A DNA stretch of 50,697 nucleotides from Lachnospiraceae bacterium (GTDB taxonomy: Bacteria > Bacillota > Clostridia > Lachnospirales > Lachnospiraceae). This document shows positions 32,669-42,510 of this stretch, one piece after another. The notes under the pieces were generated by a model. That model saw only the letters and a program-made list of their open reading frames with translations, was not told the DNA's origin and did no database searches. Made by a program: the position numbers and the translations under genes. Position 1 is the first letter of the stretch. Every line of letters starts with the position of its first letter. The stretch covers positions 1 to 50,697 of the forward strand of contig CAJTAL010000030.1 in NCBI GenBank assembly GCA_910574285.1. Reading direction: 5' to 3'.

Positions 32669-35351
32669 ACCTTAATGCCTGTAAAAAAGAAAACACGGAT
32701 TCATCTTTCCTCATGAATAACAGCCCAAAAGATCCCGGGCCGCAATTACTGGCAGTCGCAGAAGACGCTTTCTGTACGTATATCTTCTCAAACGGACAAT
32801 ACTGCTGTACCATATCCTGGATGCGCAGCAGTCTGTCCTCTTCTATTCCCGCGTAAGTAATGAACAGGATTCTGCGATCAATACTCCTTGGATCCCGGAG
32901 CGTCTTCTTGATATAACGCTTCGCAACATGAGAAAAATTCCCCATCTCCATACTGCCGACCACCATTTTACTCTTGCGCAGGACAAGGATCGGATGAAGA
33001 AGCAGCGCGTCGCAGATCACCTGCGTTCTCTTTGGTATCCTCCCTGACTGACACATCATATGCGTACTGTCGATGATAAAAGCAGAGGAAACGGAACCTC
33101 TCAACTTTTTCAATGATTTGATAATTTCCGCCTTCGTCGCATGATGCTCCGCCATATAGACGGCGCACAATACCATCAGCCCCAAACTGCTGGAGAGATG
33201 CCCGGAATCAAACACCGTAACATTTTCAAAAGATTTCGCAGCCTCCAAGGCGTTGTAATATCCCTGGCTGACATGTTTTGCCATAGTAATATGTATTACA
33301 TTCTGAGCTTCCGTCAGCCTCTGGGCAAAAAATCTCTCATAATCCTCCACCTCAGGAGGCTGGGAATACCCGCTCCATCCTTCGGCAATATGAATCAACA
33401 GTTCATCCGCCCAAATCTCCCGTTCGTCCTGGAATCTCCCTTCGTCCGTATACACATAATACGGACATACGGCTATATTCATCTTCTTCCTAAGTGATTC
33501 AGGAAGATCACACACACTGTCCGTTGTCACCATGAGAGAAAGTCTCTTCGCCTGCTCGAAGATCATGACATCTTTCGCAATCTCTGCCTGACTGACTTCA
33601 TCGTTCAGCTTAACCAACTCCTTGGGCAGGACGCTGAGTACCACCGCCTCGAGCAGCACGCCGCTGACCGGCTTCGCCAGATAACCGCTGAATCCTTCTT
33701 TCTGATAAAGGAGCTGATTATCACTTCCCGCATTGGCAGTCAGCGCAATTACCGGTACCTCCTGGCACAAGCCGCCCGGCTGTATACGCAGCACATGAAG
33801 ACATTCGATCCCATCCATTTCCGGCATCATATGATCCATAAGAATACAGTCGTAATGTTGGTTCTGCGTCCGTCTCAGGCATTCCTCTCCGCTTGACGCC
33901 GTATCAATCTGAATCTTTGTCTCACGCAGCAGCTTCCGCACCACCACAAGATTCATATCATTGTCATCCACCACAAGTATATGCGCGTCCGGCGCCTCGA
34001 AACTCTGCCTGTATTGTTCTCCGCCATGCGTCCTCACATGCGAGGTCAATGTAAAGACTCCCAGTTCCTTATCGTCAATAATATCCTGCTCCAGCATAAC
34101 GATAAATTTCGATCCCTTTGTATAGATGCTGTTGACGCTGATCTCGCCGCCCATCAGCTCCACTAACTGCTGCACAATGCTAAGCCCCAATCCGGTGCCT
34201 TCAATGTGACGGTTCCTCTCCTCATCCACTCTTCGAAAAGCATTAAAGATATAAGGTATATTCTCCTTCTTCACTCCCTGTCCCGTATCCTCCACGGAAT
34301 ACCAGACGCGCACACGGTTAAGTCCCAACCTTTCACACCGCACAGATAATGTAACAGATCCTTCGCTTGTGTATTTCACGGCATTATTCAGCAGGTTGAT
34401 GAGAATCTGTTTGATCCGAACCTCATCGCCGCAGAGCATACTGGGAATAGAGGAATCTATATGAAGCTTGAAATCCAGCCCTTTTTCCCTCGCCTTGATC
34501 CATATCATATTGACAATCTCAGAAAAAAGCGCTCCTGTCTCATAAGAAACGTTAACAATCTCCATCTTTCCTGACTTAATCTTTGAAATATCAAGAATAT
34601 CATTGATCAAGGTAAGTAAAATCTTGCTGGCTCCCTGGATATTCCTTGCATTCTCCGCAACATCCTCTGGAATATCTCCACGAAGAATAATCTCGTTCAA
34701 TCCTATGATCGTGTTGATCGGCGTACGAATCTCATGACTCATGCTGGAAAAGAAATGATTCTCAGCCTTATTAAGCTCCTCGATCTCCTTCTTCTGGCGT
34801 TTTGAAAGCTCGTTCTCCTCCTCATACAGCCTATTCAGAAACATAAGCAGCACACTGGCCAGGATCCCTACCATTACAACCGAAAAAGCCGAATCAAAGA
34901 AAGAATGTCTCTCTGTATTGTACGCGACAATGTCCGGAAAATAAAAGGCAATATAATAACAAAGAAGCGTCTCCGCCGTACACAGCCCAAAAAAAACGGC
35001 CTTCCGCCTGCCCTCCAGGGTTATACAGATATAAATAAAGCAAAGCACAAACCATTCCGGCATTCCGCTGTAAAAACCACCCGCCGAAAAAAAGCTGATC
35101 AAGAACAGCAAAAGAAGCAGCAACGATATGACCGTAGCCCCACAATTGATACGCCCTTTTCGAATACTAAGCTTCACAATCACTGATATCGTAACAAGGC
35201 CGGCGGCTAATATCAGCAGATTCAGAATATTCCTGCCCATAGGCAGGATAAAGACCAACGCCACCATACAGATACCTGTGACGACACGAAACATCCGCTC
35301 CCGCAAGCTGATCCTGTGGTCAGAGATAATTTCAAACCATTTTTTTATCAC
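32652..35351 (-). CDS. Hybrid histidine kinase fused to a DegV domain
   Basis: An 899-residue protein with about six membrane spans (residues 22-172), a coiled coil, HisKA with His206 in FSSMSHEIRTPIN, HATPase with NLLNNAVKYTSEG and GTGLGLSIVQQL, a receiver (457-575) with Asp506 in LMDHMMPEMDG, and a complete DegV domain (605-885). The DegV part has TTDSVCDLPESL, YSQPPE, FDSGHLSSSLG, CQSGRI and the terminal GPGSFGLLF. DegV proteins bind fatty acids (FakB). There is no HPt. The GTG start follows GGAGG. The usual DNA-binding output is replaced by DegV, so this may be a lipid-sensing or lipid-modifying output. It is the last gene of the phosphorelay operon. Confidence 0.93.
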   Translation of the reverse strand: MIKKWFEIISDHRISLRERMFRVVTGICMVALVFILPMGRNILNLLILAAGLVTISVIVKLSIRKGRINCGATVISLLLLLLFLISFFSAGGFYSGMPEWFVLCFIYICITLEGRRKAVFFGLCTAETLLCYYIAFYFPDIVAYNTERHSFFDSAFSVVMVGILASVLLMFLNRLYEEENELSKRQKKEIEELNKAENHFFSSMSHEIRTPINTIIGLNEIILRGDIPEDVAENARNIQGASKILLTLINDILDISKIKSGKMEIVNVSYETGALFSEIVNMIWIKAREKGLDFKLHIDSSIPSMLCGDEVRIKQILINLLNNAVKYTSEGSVTLSVRCERLGLNRVRVWYSVEDTGQGVKKENIPYIFNAFRRVDEERNRHIEGTGLGLSIVQQLVELMGGEISVNSIYTKGSKFIVMLEQDIIDDKELGVFTLTSHVRTHGGEQYRQSFEAPDAHILVVDDNDMNLVVVRKLLRETKIQIDTASSGEECLRRTQNQHYDCILMDHMMPEMDGIECLHVLRIQPGGLCQEVPVIALTANAGSDNQLLYQKEGFSGYLAKPVSGVLLEAVVLSVLPKELVKLNDEVSQAEIAKDVMIFEQAKRLSLMVTTDSVCDLPESLRKKMNIAVCPYYVYTDEGRFQDEREIWADELLIHIAEGWSGYSQPPEVEDYERFFAQRLTEAQNVIHITMAKHVSQGYYNALEAAKSFENVTVFDSGHLSSSLGLMVLCAVYMAEHHATKAEIIKSLKKLRGSVSSAFIIDSTHMMCQSGRIPKRTQVICDALLLHPILVLRKSKMVVGSMEMGNFSHVAKRYIKKTLRDPRSIDRRILFITYAGIEEDRLLRIQDMVQQYCPFEKIYVQKASSATASNCGPGSFGLLFMRKDESVFSFLQALRSDGAD

Positions 35352-35396
35352 TCAAAGCCTCCTCCTCTCGGCATGCAGATACATTCAGAACAAACT

Positions 35397-37940
35397 CTAT
35401 ACTCCGGCAATACTTTCGCAGACCTCTTCATACATACGCAGCAGCACGGAATGATTATCCTGAATATATCCCACGTCCTGTTTCTTTCCCGCCAGCTCCA
35501 GCTCTTTTGCCTGTTTGGAGAGTTCTTCCGCCCCAATAGTCAGCGACGTACTCTTTAACGCATGGACCTTGATCGCATAATCCTTCCAGTTAGCGTCCGT
35601 ATACAGCGCAACGATCTCATCCCTCTTCGCCTCACTCTGGGAATAGAACATACGCAGCATCTCCAGGTAAAAATCTTCCTCACCGCAGCAGTAGTCAAGC
35701 CCTATCTGTACATTAATGCCTGCCTGTGTCAGCCGGTCATAAGGCAACACGGACCCTACCGGAATCTCCTCATCAACCTGCGCCGGAATCTCCTCATCAA
35801 CCTGCGCCGGAATCTCTGCTTTCTTCATTTCCTCAATCTGTACCGACTCTTCCTCGCTTCTTGTATCTGCCGATTCGACGACGCCGTATCGCACACGATC
35901 CTTTGGCAGGACTTTTCTCAGTATCCGCTCTAAAACGGTGCGTTCAATCGGCTTTGGAATGAATTCCGTGAAGCCCTCTATACGGAACATCTCTCTTGCA
36001 CCGCTGATTGTATTGGCCGTCAGTGCGATCACCGGAAGATCCTCATACATCCCCTCATTGATTTCACGAATATATTTAAGTGTTTCCACACCGTCAAAGC
36101 CCGGCATCATATGATCCAGGAATACCACGTCATAGTAATTGTCGGTACATCGTTCCACTGCTTCCATTCCGCTTAAACAAGTGTCTACCTCTATCCCATA
36201 ACTGCCCAGTACGCCTTTCGTAACTACCAGATTCATCTCCTCATCGTCAACCACCAAGGCCCGAACCCTTTCACAGGTAAACGGTCTGTGACCCGCGGCC
36301 TGAGCCTCCTCAAAACCATTCTTTCCAATCTCGCCGTTTAAGAGATTCGCGACGACAAGCGCGGAGAAAGGCTTATGAATTATCAGAAGCTTGCTCTCTT
36401 CACTCAGAAGATACTCTTTTTCCGCGATCACAACTACTCTTAGCGTGCCCGCCAGTTTCTCATAATATTCTTTGTTTTCCTCATATTCCGCCTGCGCGAT
36501 AAATACATGAGTCAGCTCATATGTACGCTGAAGCTTAAGCAGACCTTCAAAATTATGAGCCTGGTATCCTTCAATGCCAAGACCTTCTACCAAATTAAGG
36601 ATCAGTCCGTCATAAAATTCTCGAACCTCATCACAACTGTATTTTTCCGGCCTAAAATAGCAGGCAATACAAAGCTTCTCCACATTCGAAAGAGCGATGC
36701 ACGGTCGATCGTCGGTCACCCTCTGAGGGATAGCAATATGAGCCTTTAGCCCCCGCTTCCCCTCGCTGTCAAAATGCACGAATCCGCCCATAGATTTGAG
36801 AAGTCCTCTCGCGATAGGTATCCCAAGTCCAAGCCCGCCCGCAAAACGGTCACTTCCAGTATCAGCCTGGTAAAAATCATCAAACACCTGCGTAAGCTGC
36901 GAATCTGTCATACCAATACCTGTATCCATAATATCTATGATCAGATTGATTCCGTAAATCTCCTGCCGGTAGTCGATACGGACGTCGATGCCTCCCTCTT
37001 CTGTAAACTTGATGGAATTATCCACCAGAATCTTAAGAACATGGGATATCTTCTCCGCATCGCCGATAAGCACCGAAGGAACCCTCGGATTGATATCAAA
37101 CACCATTTCTAACTGATGAACATTACTCTGCATCGCCGTCATAGTGACCATATCATTAAGCACCGATGTGATCCTGTACTCTTCTCTGACAGACATCAGC
37201 GTACCCTCTACGATCTCCGTATAATCCAACATATTACTGATCTGATTAGAGAGCCGCCTGCCCGCCATCTTAATTGACTGTATATCCTCCCTGATCTCAG
37301 GAGATATATCTTTTCCCAATGTCACTTCACTGAGCCCGATGACCATATTGATTGGAGTCCGAAGCTCATGAGAGACATTCGACAGGAACTCTGCGTTCTG
37401 CCGCCCCGCCGTCTCCAACTCCGTAAACGTATGCTCATATCTCTTCCTTTGTTCCCGCCGTTTATTGATCCAGTATCTTGAAAGCACCGTCCCGCCCAAT
37501 GTCACCACGGCTCCCAACACAAAGCGCACCGTCGCCTCAGCCCCCATATAACCAGTTATGGTACGAAGAACCAGCAAATGATATAAGAGGCCCAAAAGAT
37601 ACAGCGCCTCTATCATATGCATCATCCACTTTTTATTCAACATGAACAGCGAGAGAACCATAATACATGCTACTGCGGACATATCAAAAAGACTGGATCT
37701 ATGTACTGCGAAGAAAAAGAATTCGGCCATCATAACTCCGGCACATAGATTCTCATAAGTCGTTCCCGAACCAAATCTTCCAATATGGAGAAACCACACG
37801 CTGAAATTACCGGTGACGATCAGCGGGATCATCCATAACTCCCATGACATGACCATTGTAATCAGAACCAGCATCCCGCTAAATACCGTGATAATGACAG
37901 CCAGAAGCAGATGCTGACTTGTCTGCCCATCTTTTCCCAT
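35397..37940 (-). CDS. Hybrid histidine kinase with receiver and HPt domains
   Basis: An 847-residue protein with about six N-terminal spans (residues 10-155), HisKA (His191 in LSNVSHELRTPIN), HATPase (GGLGLGIPIARGLL), a degenerate receiver (~412-535, no phosphoacceptor Asp recognised), a canonical receiver with Asp609 in FLDHMMPGFDG, and a C-terminal HPt with His793 in KVHALKSTSL. It can run the whole His-Asp-His relay alone and pass phosphate to the separate receiver or to the receiver of the DegV fusion. It lies 45 bases before that gene and overlaps the receiver gene start (TAATG). A 24-base tandem repeat encodes EIPAQVDE. Confidence 0.92.
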   Translation of the reverse strand: MGKDGQTSQHLLLAVIITVFSGMLVLITMVMSWELWMIPLIVTGNFSVWFLHIGRFGSGTTYENLCAGVMMAEFFFFAVHRSSLFDMSAVACIMVLSLFMLNKKWMMHMIEALYLLGLLYHLLVLRTITGYMGAEATVRFVLGAVVTLGGTVLSRYWINKRREQRKRYEHTFTELETAGRQNAEFLSNVSHELRTPINMVIGLSEVTLGKDISPEIREDIQSIKMAGRRLSNQISNMLDYTEIVEGTLMSVREEYRITSVLNDMVTMTAMQSNVHQLEMVFDINPRVPSVLIGDAEKISHVLKILVDNSIKFTEEGGIDVRIDYRQEIYGINLIIDIMDTGIGMTDSQLTQVFDDFYQADTGSDRFAGGLGLGIPIARGLLKSMGGFVHFDSEGKRGLKAHIAIPQRVTDDRPCIALSNVEKLCIACYFRPEKYSCDEVREFYDGLILNLVEGLGIEGYQAHNFEGLLKLQRTYELTHVFIAQAEYEENKEYYEKLAGTLRVVVIAEKEYLLSEESKLLIIHKPFSALVVANLLNGEIGKNGFEEAQAAGHRPFTCERVRALVVDDEEMNLVVTKGVLGSYGIEVDTCLSGMEAVERCTDNYYDVVFLDHMMPGFDGVETLKYIREINEGMYEDLPVIALTANTISGAREMFRIEGFTEFIPKPIERTVLERILRKVLPKDRVRYGVVESADTRSEEESVQIEEMKKAEIPAQVDEEIPAQVDEEIPVGSVLPYDRLTQAGINVQIGLDYCCGEEDFYLEMLRMFYSQSEAKRDEIVALYTDANWKDYAIKVHALKSTSLTIGAEELSKQAKELELAGKKQDVGYIQDNHSVLLRMYEEVCESIAGV
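35759..35816. repeat. In-frame 24-bp tandem repeat
   Basis: CCGGAATCTCCTCATCAACC+TGCG is present at 35759-35782 and 35783-35806, with a 10-base partial third copy. It adds eight residues (EIPAQVDE) per copy in the linker before the HPt domain. A change in copy number would alter linker length without a frameshift. Confidence 0.85.
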
Positions 37941-38299
37941 TAAATCTCAAACTCCTTTGCAACCCGTCTCATCAGCTCATGAGGCTGAAAAGGTTTCTTC
38001 AGATAATTTACCGCGCCCAGTTTGATAGCGCTCTTCACATCTTCTTCGTCTCCCGACGCCGTCAGAAAGATCACCGGAACCTCAACAGGAATATCCTTCA
38101 TATGTTCAAATGTCTCGATTCCGTTCATCTCCGGCATCTCAATATCAAGAAGAACCAGATCAACCTTCTCGCTCTTAAGCTTATCAAGCGCTTCCTTTCC
38201 TGACTCCGCAAAAAGTACGTCATAATACTTTCCAAGAATCATCTTCGTCCTCACCAGATTCATAGAGTCATCATCCACTACTAAAATACGTCTCCTCAT
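37940..38299 (-). CDS. Stand-alone CheY-like response regulator
   Basis: A 119-residue receiver domain with acidic pocket VVDDDS, phosphoacceptor Asp52 in LLDIEMPEMNG, Thr in LTASG and Lys in LKKPF. It has no output domain. It is the first gene of the operon, after GGAGG, and its TAA overlaps the next ATG (TAATG). Its role is probably as a phosphate shuttle or phosphate sink, or to control a partner protein by contact. Confidence 0.92.
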   Translation of the reverse strand: MRRRILVVDDDSMNLVRTKMILGKYYDVLFAESGKEALDKLKSEKVDLVLLDIEMPEMNGIETFEHMKDIPVEVPVIFLTASGDEEDVKSAIKLGAVNYLKKPFQPHELMRRVAKEFEI

Positions 38300-38625
38300 A
38301 AAGCTGCCTCCTAATTCTCTCTTCGAGATTATTCAAATCCTCATGGAATTTATTTTAAAACAGGATGACATTAAAATCAAGTCACTTCTTTCTAAACTTA
38401 TCTTTTCATTGTAATTCCTCAAGCTCCTTTTTGCTTCGGCTAAACAGATAAAAATACAATAGAGGCGGCGACTCATATAAGTCGCTGCCTCCACCGTAAT
38501 TTATCCTAAATACTCCCAAAGACACGGCCGGATCTGTATACAATCCCGGCGTATCTCCTACGCATCACAGACATACCAACATGCGCTTCTAAACTATATA
38601 CACCTTATTGAAGCCAAAAAAAACC

Positions 38626-38666
38626 TTTTTACTATTTTTGACACATTTTTACTAATTGAATAATCC
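38626..38666 (+). promoter_or_regulatory. Direct repeats around the -35 box of the second LytTR gene
   Basis: TTTTTACTA occurs at 38626-38634 and 38646-38654 (20-base period). TTGACA lies between them at 38638-38643, with only a weak -10 (ATAATC) after it. The pattern could be a binding site for the adjacent LytTR protein, though it lacks the GTT core. In the gap 38300-38748 there is also a hairpin, GAGGCGGCGACT/AGTCGCTGCCTC (38462-38473/38480-38491). No gene is seen there. Confidence 0.4.
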
Positions 38667-38748
38667 TGCCGAATCAAGTAATATGTTAATATTAAGATAC
38701 ATTGAAAAGGCATTTACTATGCCTTACTATTATGTTTCGGAGGCTGTT

Positions 38749-39477
38749 ATGACAATCGCACTCGTAGATGATTCTACAAAAGACATTTCACTCCTATATG
38801 AATACGTATGCCGTTATTGTAACGAGCACAAAGTACATATGTCAATAAAACAATTCACCCAGGAAAAGACTTTTTTTCACACACTTAAAAACGAAAAATA
38901 TGATCTTGTTTTTCTTGATATTTTCATGCAGGAACAAAGCGGAATGCTGATTGCAAAGGAAGTTAAGAAACTGAATCCCAAATGCCAGATCATCTTTTCA
39001 ACCTCCAGCAAAGACCATGCCGTCAAAGCATTCCGTCTTCACGCCCTGGATTATCTGTTAAAACCATATACTTATGCCCAGCTTGAGGACTCCCTTAATC
39101 GCTTTGAGGACGCTGCCGCCAGATTCGCACATTATATAGATCTTAAGGAAGGACGCTGTATGACGCGTATCCTCATCACTGATATTATATATGTGGATTA
39201 TCACAATCATTACATCCAGGTACACACCGATTCCAGGGTTATTCGGTCTTACATGTCTTTTGGAGAATTTTCTCCGATGCTGTCTCCCTACAGGCAGTTT
39301 CTATGGTGCTACCGGAACTGTATGGTGAATATGGATTATGTGGATACCTGGGAAGATCATGATTTCATTCTCAAAAACGGAGAACGTCTGCCCATTTTCA
39401 AATCCCAGAGGAAAGAAATTCTTCAGGCCTACGCCAACTATATCTTTGACTATGTAAACGGAGGTACAATATCATGA
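38749..39477 (+). CDS. LytTR family response regulator, second pair
   Basis: A 242-residue regulator with receiver pocket LVDDST, phosphoacceptor Asp57 in FLDIFMQEQSG, and LLKPY. The C-terminal LytTR domain contains IIYVDYHNHYIQVHT and FLWCYRNCMVNMDYV. The start at 38749 follows CGGAGG. A longer open frame from 38656 is not supported by a ribosome binding site. It overlaps its partner kinase by four bases (ATGA). Confidence 0.9.
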   Translation: MTIALVDDSTKDISLLYEYVCRYCNEHKVHMSIKQFTQEKTFFHTLKNEKYDLVFLDIFMQEQSGMLIAKEVKKLNPKCQIIFSTSSKDHAVKAFRLHALDYLLKPYTYAQLEDSLNRFEDAAARFAHYIDLKEGRCMTRILITDIIYVDYHNHYIQVHTDSRVIRSYMSFGEFSPMLSPYRQFLWCYRNCMVNMDYVDTWEDHDFILKNGERLPIFKSQRKEILQAYANYIFDYVNGGTIS

Positions 39478-40799
39478 CAGTTTCTCACATTTTCAATACG
39501 CTTTGCTTTATCCTCCCCTGTTTCAGCCTTCTTCTCCTTACCTTCAAGGACCATCTGCGCACACCTGTCTTTATACATATTTCAATAGCTATCCTGTTAT
39601 ATCTGGTAATTACCTTCTATGGCTCCAGTACATATGTCAGTTATATCTCATTTCCATTAAAATATCTCACAATTGGTCTGTTTATTATCATTCTCGGAGC
39701 GGCCATCTTTGAGATGGCAACCGGATACCGCCTGGGACACGGTATTTTTATCGTCGCCATCGCCAAAAGCTATGCGGAAAATGTCACACTCCTGTGCATG
39801 TACATCTACTTCCTGCTTTACGGCCGCCTTCCTTCTTATAATGCTCTTGATTCCACCGGAATTACGGTTGCTCTGACTGTCATTACATTCCCGCTGATAT
39901 ACCGTTTCTTCCGGAAAATCCTGCGCCCTGCCCTGGATTATACGGCTTCCTTTTCCATATGGAATCAGGTATGGATCATTCCGATCTGCAACAATCTGCT
40001 CCATAACCTGTTGTTTTCCCTGAATATTTCCTCCCCTGACTCCACGCCGGATAAATTCTTCTACTATATTCCGCCTCTCTGGGTAATTCTGACATTTGCA
40101 ACCTATTTCCTCATTATGAAAACGGTTCTTATTATTATTGAAAACGCGAACCTTTCCGAAAAGCTCAATATCTCTGAGACCGTCCTGGCTTCTCAGCGCA
40201 AACAGTCCGAAGTCCTTCAACTGCAGATTGAACAGACCAGCCGGCAGAGGCACGACATACGCCACCACCTTCTTGTGATAGATAACTATATCCGGACAAA
40301 AGATACGGAAGGACTGAATACTTATATAGAGAACTACCGCTCCTCTCTGACACCTGCAACGGACATTTTCTGTGAGAACCTTGCTCTGAATTCTCTGATC
40401 GGGTATTATAAAGAACTCTCGGGAACAATAGAAACTGCTTTCCAGGTTTCCATATCCCTCCCAAAAGAGCCTCTTCTGCCCGATATGGATCTGTGCGCCG
40501 TGATTTCCAATCTGCTGGAGAATGCCTCCGAAGCCTGTGCACGTATGAAATCCTCCGACAGATTTATCAATATTAAGATATCTGCAACCACCAATTCTCT
40601 CCTTGTTATCATCATTGAAAACAGCTACGAAGGAGATATACAAAGACTGGGAAATGCTTTCATTTCCTCCAAGAAAAAAGGACGCAAGGGGATAGGAATC
40701 TCCTCCGTCCTTAATATCACGGAACAATATAACGGAATATCCAAATTTGAATACCAGAATCAGATCTTCAAAGCATCTGTTCTGCTGAAAATAAAATAA
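39474..40799 (+). CDS. GHKL sensor histidine kinase, second pair
   Basis: A 441-residue kinase with six or seven spans in residues 1-220, a coiled coil, the phosphoacceptor in RQRHDIRHHLLVID, an N box in ISNLLENASEAC and a G box in GRKGIGISSV. It is intact, unlike the kinase at 3878-5181. It is the partner of the LytTR regulator immediately upstream. The signal is unknown, and there is no pheromone gene nearby. Confidence 0.9.
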   Translation: MTVSHIFNTLCFILPCFSLLLLTFKDHLRTPVFIHISIAILLYLVITFYGSSTYVSYISFPLKYLTIGLFIIILGAAIFEMATGYRLGHGIFIVAIAKSYAENVTLLCMYIYFLLYGRLPSYNALDSTGITVALTVITFPLIYRFFRKILRPALDYTASFSIWNQVWIIPICNNLLHNLLFSLNISSPDSTPDKFFYYIPPLWVILTFATYFLIMKTVLIIIENANLSEKLNISETVLASQRKQSEVLQLQIEQTSRQRHDIRHHLLVIDNYIRTKDTEGLNTYIENYRSSLTPATDIFCENLALNSLIGYYKELSGTIETAFQVSISLPKEPLLPDMDLCAVISNLLENASEACARMKSSDRFINIKISATTNSLLVIIIENSYEGDIQRLGNAFISSKKKGRKGIGISSVLNITEQYNGISKFEYQNQIFKASVLLKIK

Positions 40800-40810
40800 C
40801 AAAATTAATA

Positions 40811-42478
40811 TCAAACTTTAAAGCATCCGCCTCCGATGAATTCCCGAAGCAGTGAATTCGTCGGTACGTTCTCGCTTCCGATTCCCACAAAGTAATCCAG
40901 GAATTTCAGCAGCCGCTTTGCTTCCAGATATTCCGGACAGTTTCTGTCGATCCCGAAAAGCAATGGCTCCACATATATCTTAAGTACAGCCAGCTCATAG
41001 ATAAGCGTCGAGTTAAACATCACATCCGCCTCCTCCTGGAACGGAAAGATGAACTTCTCTTCTCCTCGCCGCACGGACTCCCACATCCTTATCGTTCTCT
41101 CCGCGGATGACCCTCTGGTACGGGCGTCTCTTACAATACGCCGAATCAGCCTTCCGTCCGTAGTCGGAATCCGGTCATGTTCGTCAATATTCAACTGCGT
41201 TAAAGCACTGATATAGATCTTGAACTTATTCTCATCTGCAAGTCTTTTCGTCAGCTTCGGATTCAGACAATGGATTCCCTCAATCACTAAGACGTCGTTC
41301 GGCCCCAGTTTCTTGGTCTGTGTACCGTATTCCTTATGCCCTGTCACAAAGTTAAAAGTCGGAAGCACAACCTCCTTGCCTGCAAGAAGTTCCTGAAGAT
41401 GACGGTTGAACAATTCAACGTCCACAGCCTCCAGACACTCGAAATCATAAGCCCCTGTCTCATCTTTCGGGTTCTCTTCCCGTTCCACGAAATAATTATC
41501 CATAGCGATGGGATGCGGCGTCAGTCCATTTGCCCGAAGTTGGATAGACAATCTATGGGAGAACGTGGTCTTTCCGGAAGACGACGGACCCGCGATCAAA
41601 ATAAATTTGATCTCCGGTCTCGCCGCAATCTGAGAGGCAATCTCCGCGATCTTCTTCTCCTGTAACGCTTCCTGAACCAACACAATATCATGGACGGCAT
41701 TCTTCGTAATCTGCTCGTTCAGTTCGCCTACCGTCTCGATACCCTGCATATCTCCCCATTGAACCGATTCCTTCAGTACATGAAATAATTTATTCTGAGG
41801 TTCGAATGCCGGCACCTCTTTCGGAGACGCCGCTACAGGCATCTGCATGACGAAACCCTCATCATACAGATGGAGTTTAAAGTACTTCAGATATCCTGTA
41901 CTTGGAACCATATAACCATAATGATAATCCTCAAATTCATTCAGGCTGTATATATTTACTTTGGATACTCTGCGGTAATGGAATAATTTTTCTTTATCAT
42001 ACATTCCGTGGCGGCCAAACAACTCGATAGCCTCATCCGTGCTGACGGAACGCTTATGAAGCGGCATATCTCTGTCCGCCATCTCGCGCATCCTTGCGTC
42101 AACTTTATCCAGAAATTCCTGATCCACGACGGCCCGGCCCTCCACCGTACAGTAATAGCCTTTGCTGACCGAGAAATGAATCCTCACCTTATCGACAGAG
42201 TCATGACCTGCCACATCATATATTGCTTTCACCAGCAGCAGGCTCATGCTTCTCTGATAAGTCCTGTGCCCGATCACGCCTGTCGTAGTCTCAAAACGAA
42301 TGGAACAATTCTTCTTCAGAGGCTTAAAGAGCTCCTGAAGCTTGCCGTCGACGAATACAAGTACAATATCATCTTTATACTCTTTCTGATATTCTTCAGC
42401 AATTGTCTTATATGTCGTATCTTCCTCATACAGTCTGGTCTCTCCGCCAATCTGTACCTGATACATCTCTTTCCCCAT
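40811..42478 (-). CDS. Nucleoside kinase with TGS-like N-terminus
   Basis: A 555-residue protein. The N-terminus resembles the TGS and second additional domain of threonyl-tRNA synthetase (GHRTYQRSMSLLLVKA and similar). The C-terminal half is a uridine kinase-like P-loop domain with GPSSSGKTTFSHRL, AMDNYFV and VLVIEGIHCLNP. It is a typical Firmicutes Udk-related kinase. It lies 32 bases after the Nif3-like gene in the same direction. The start follows GGAGAGG. Confidence 0.88.
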   Translation of the reverse strand: MGKEMYQVQIGGETRLYEEDTTYKTIAEEYQKEYKDDIVLVFVDGKLQELFKPLKKNCSIRFETTTGVIGHRTYQRSMSLLLVKAIYDVAGHDSVDKVRIHFSVSKGYYCTVEGRAVVDQEFLDKVDARMREMADRDMPLHKRSVSTDEAIELFGRHGMYDKEKLFHYRRVSKVNIYSLNEFEDYHYGYMVPSTGYLKYFKLHLYDEGFVMQMPVAASPKEVPAFEPQNKLFHVLKESVQWGDMQGIETVGELNEQITKNAVHDIVLVQEALQEKKIAEIASQIAARPEIKFILIAGPSSSGKTTFSHRLSIQLRANGLTPHPIAMDNYFVEREENPKDETGAYDFECLEAVDVELFNRHLQELLAGKEVVLPTFNFVTGHKEYGTQTKKLGPNDVLVIEGIHCLNPKLTKRLADENKFKIYISALTQLNIDEHDRIPTTDGRLIRRIVRDARTRGSSAERTIRMWESVRRGEEKFIFPFQEEADVMFNSTLIYELAVLKIYVEPLLFGIDRNCPEYLEAKRLLKFLDYFVGIGSENVPTNSLLREFIGGGCFKV

Positions 42479-42510
42479 ATGCCACCTCTCCTTTTTTGAT
42501 TTTATTCAGA

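Noticed and set aside
39657-40814. A 385-codon open frame on the minus strand opposite the second GHKL kinase
   Set aside because: It is antisense to a clearly conserved kinase, has no recognisable domain and shows the biased composition of a shadow frame.
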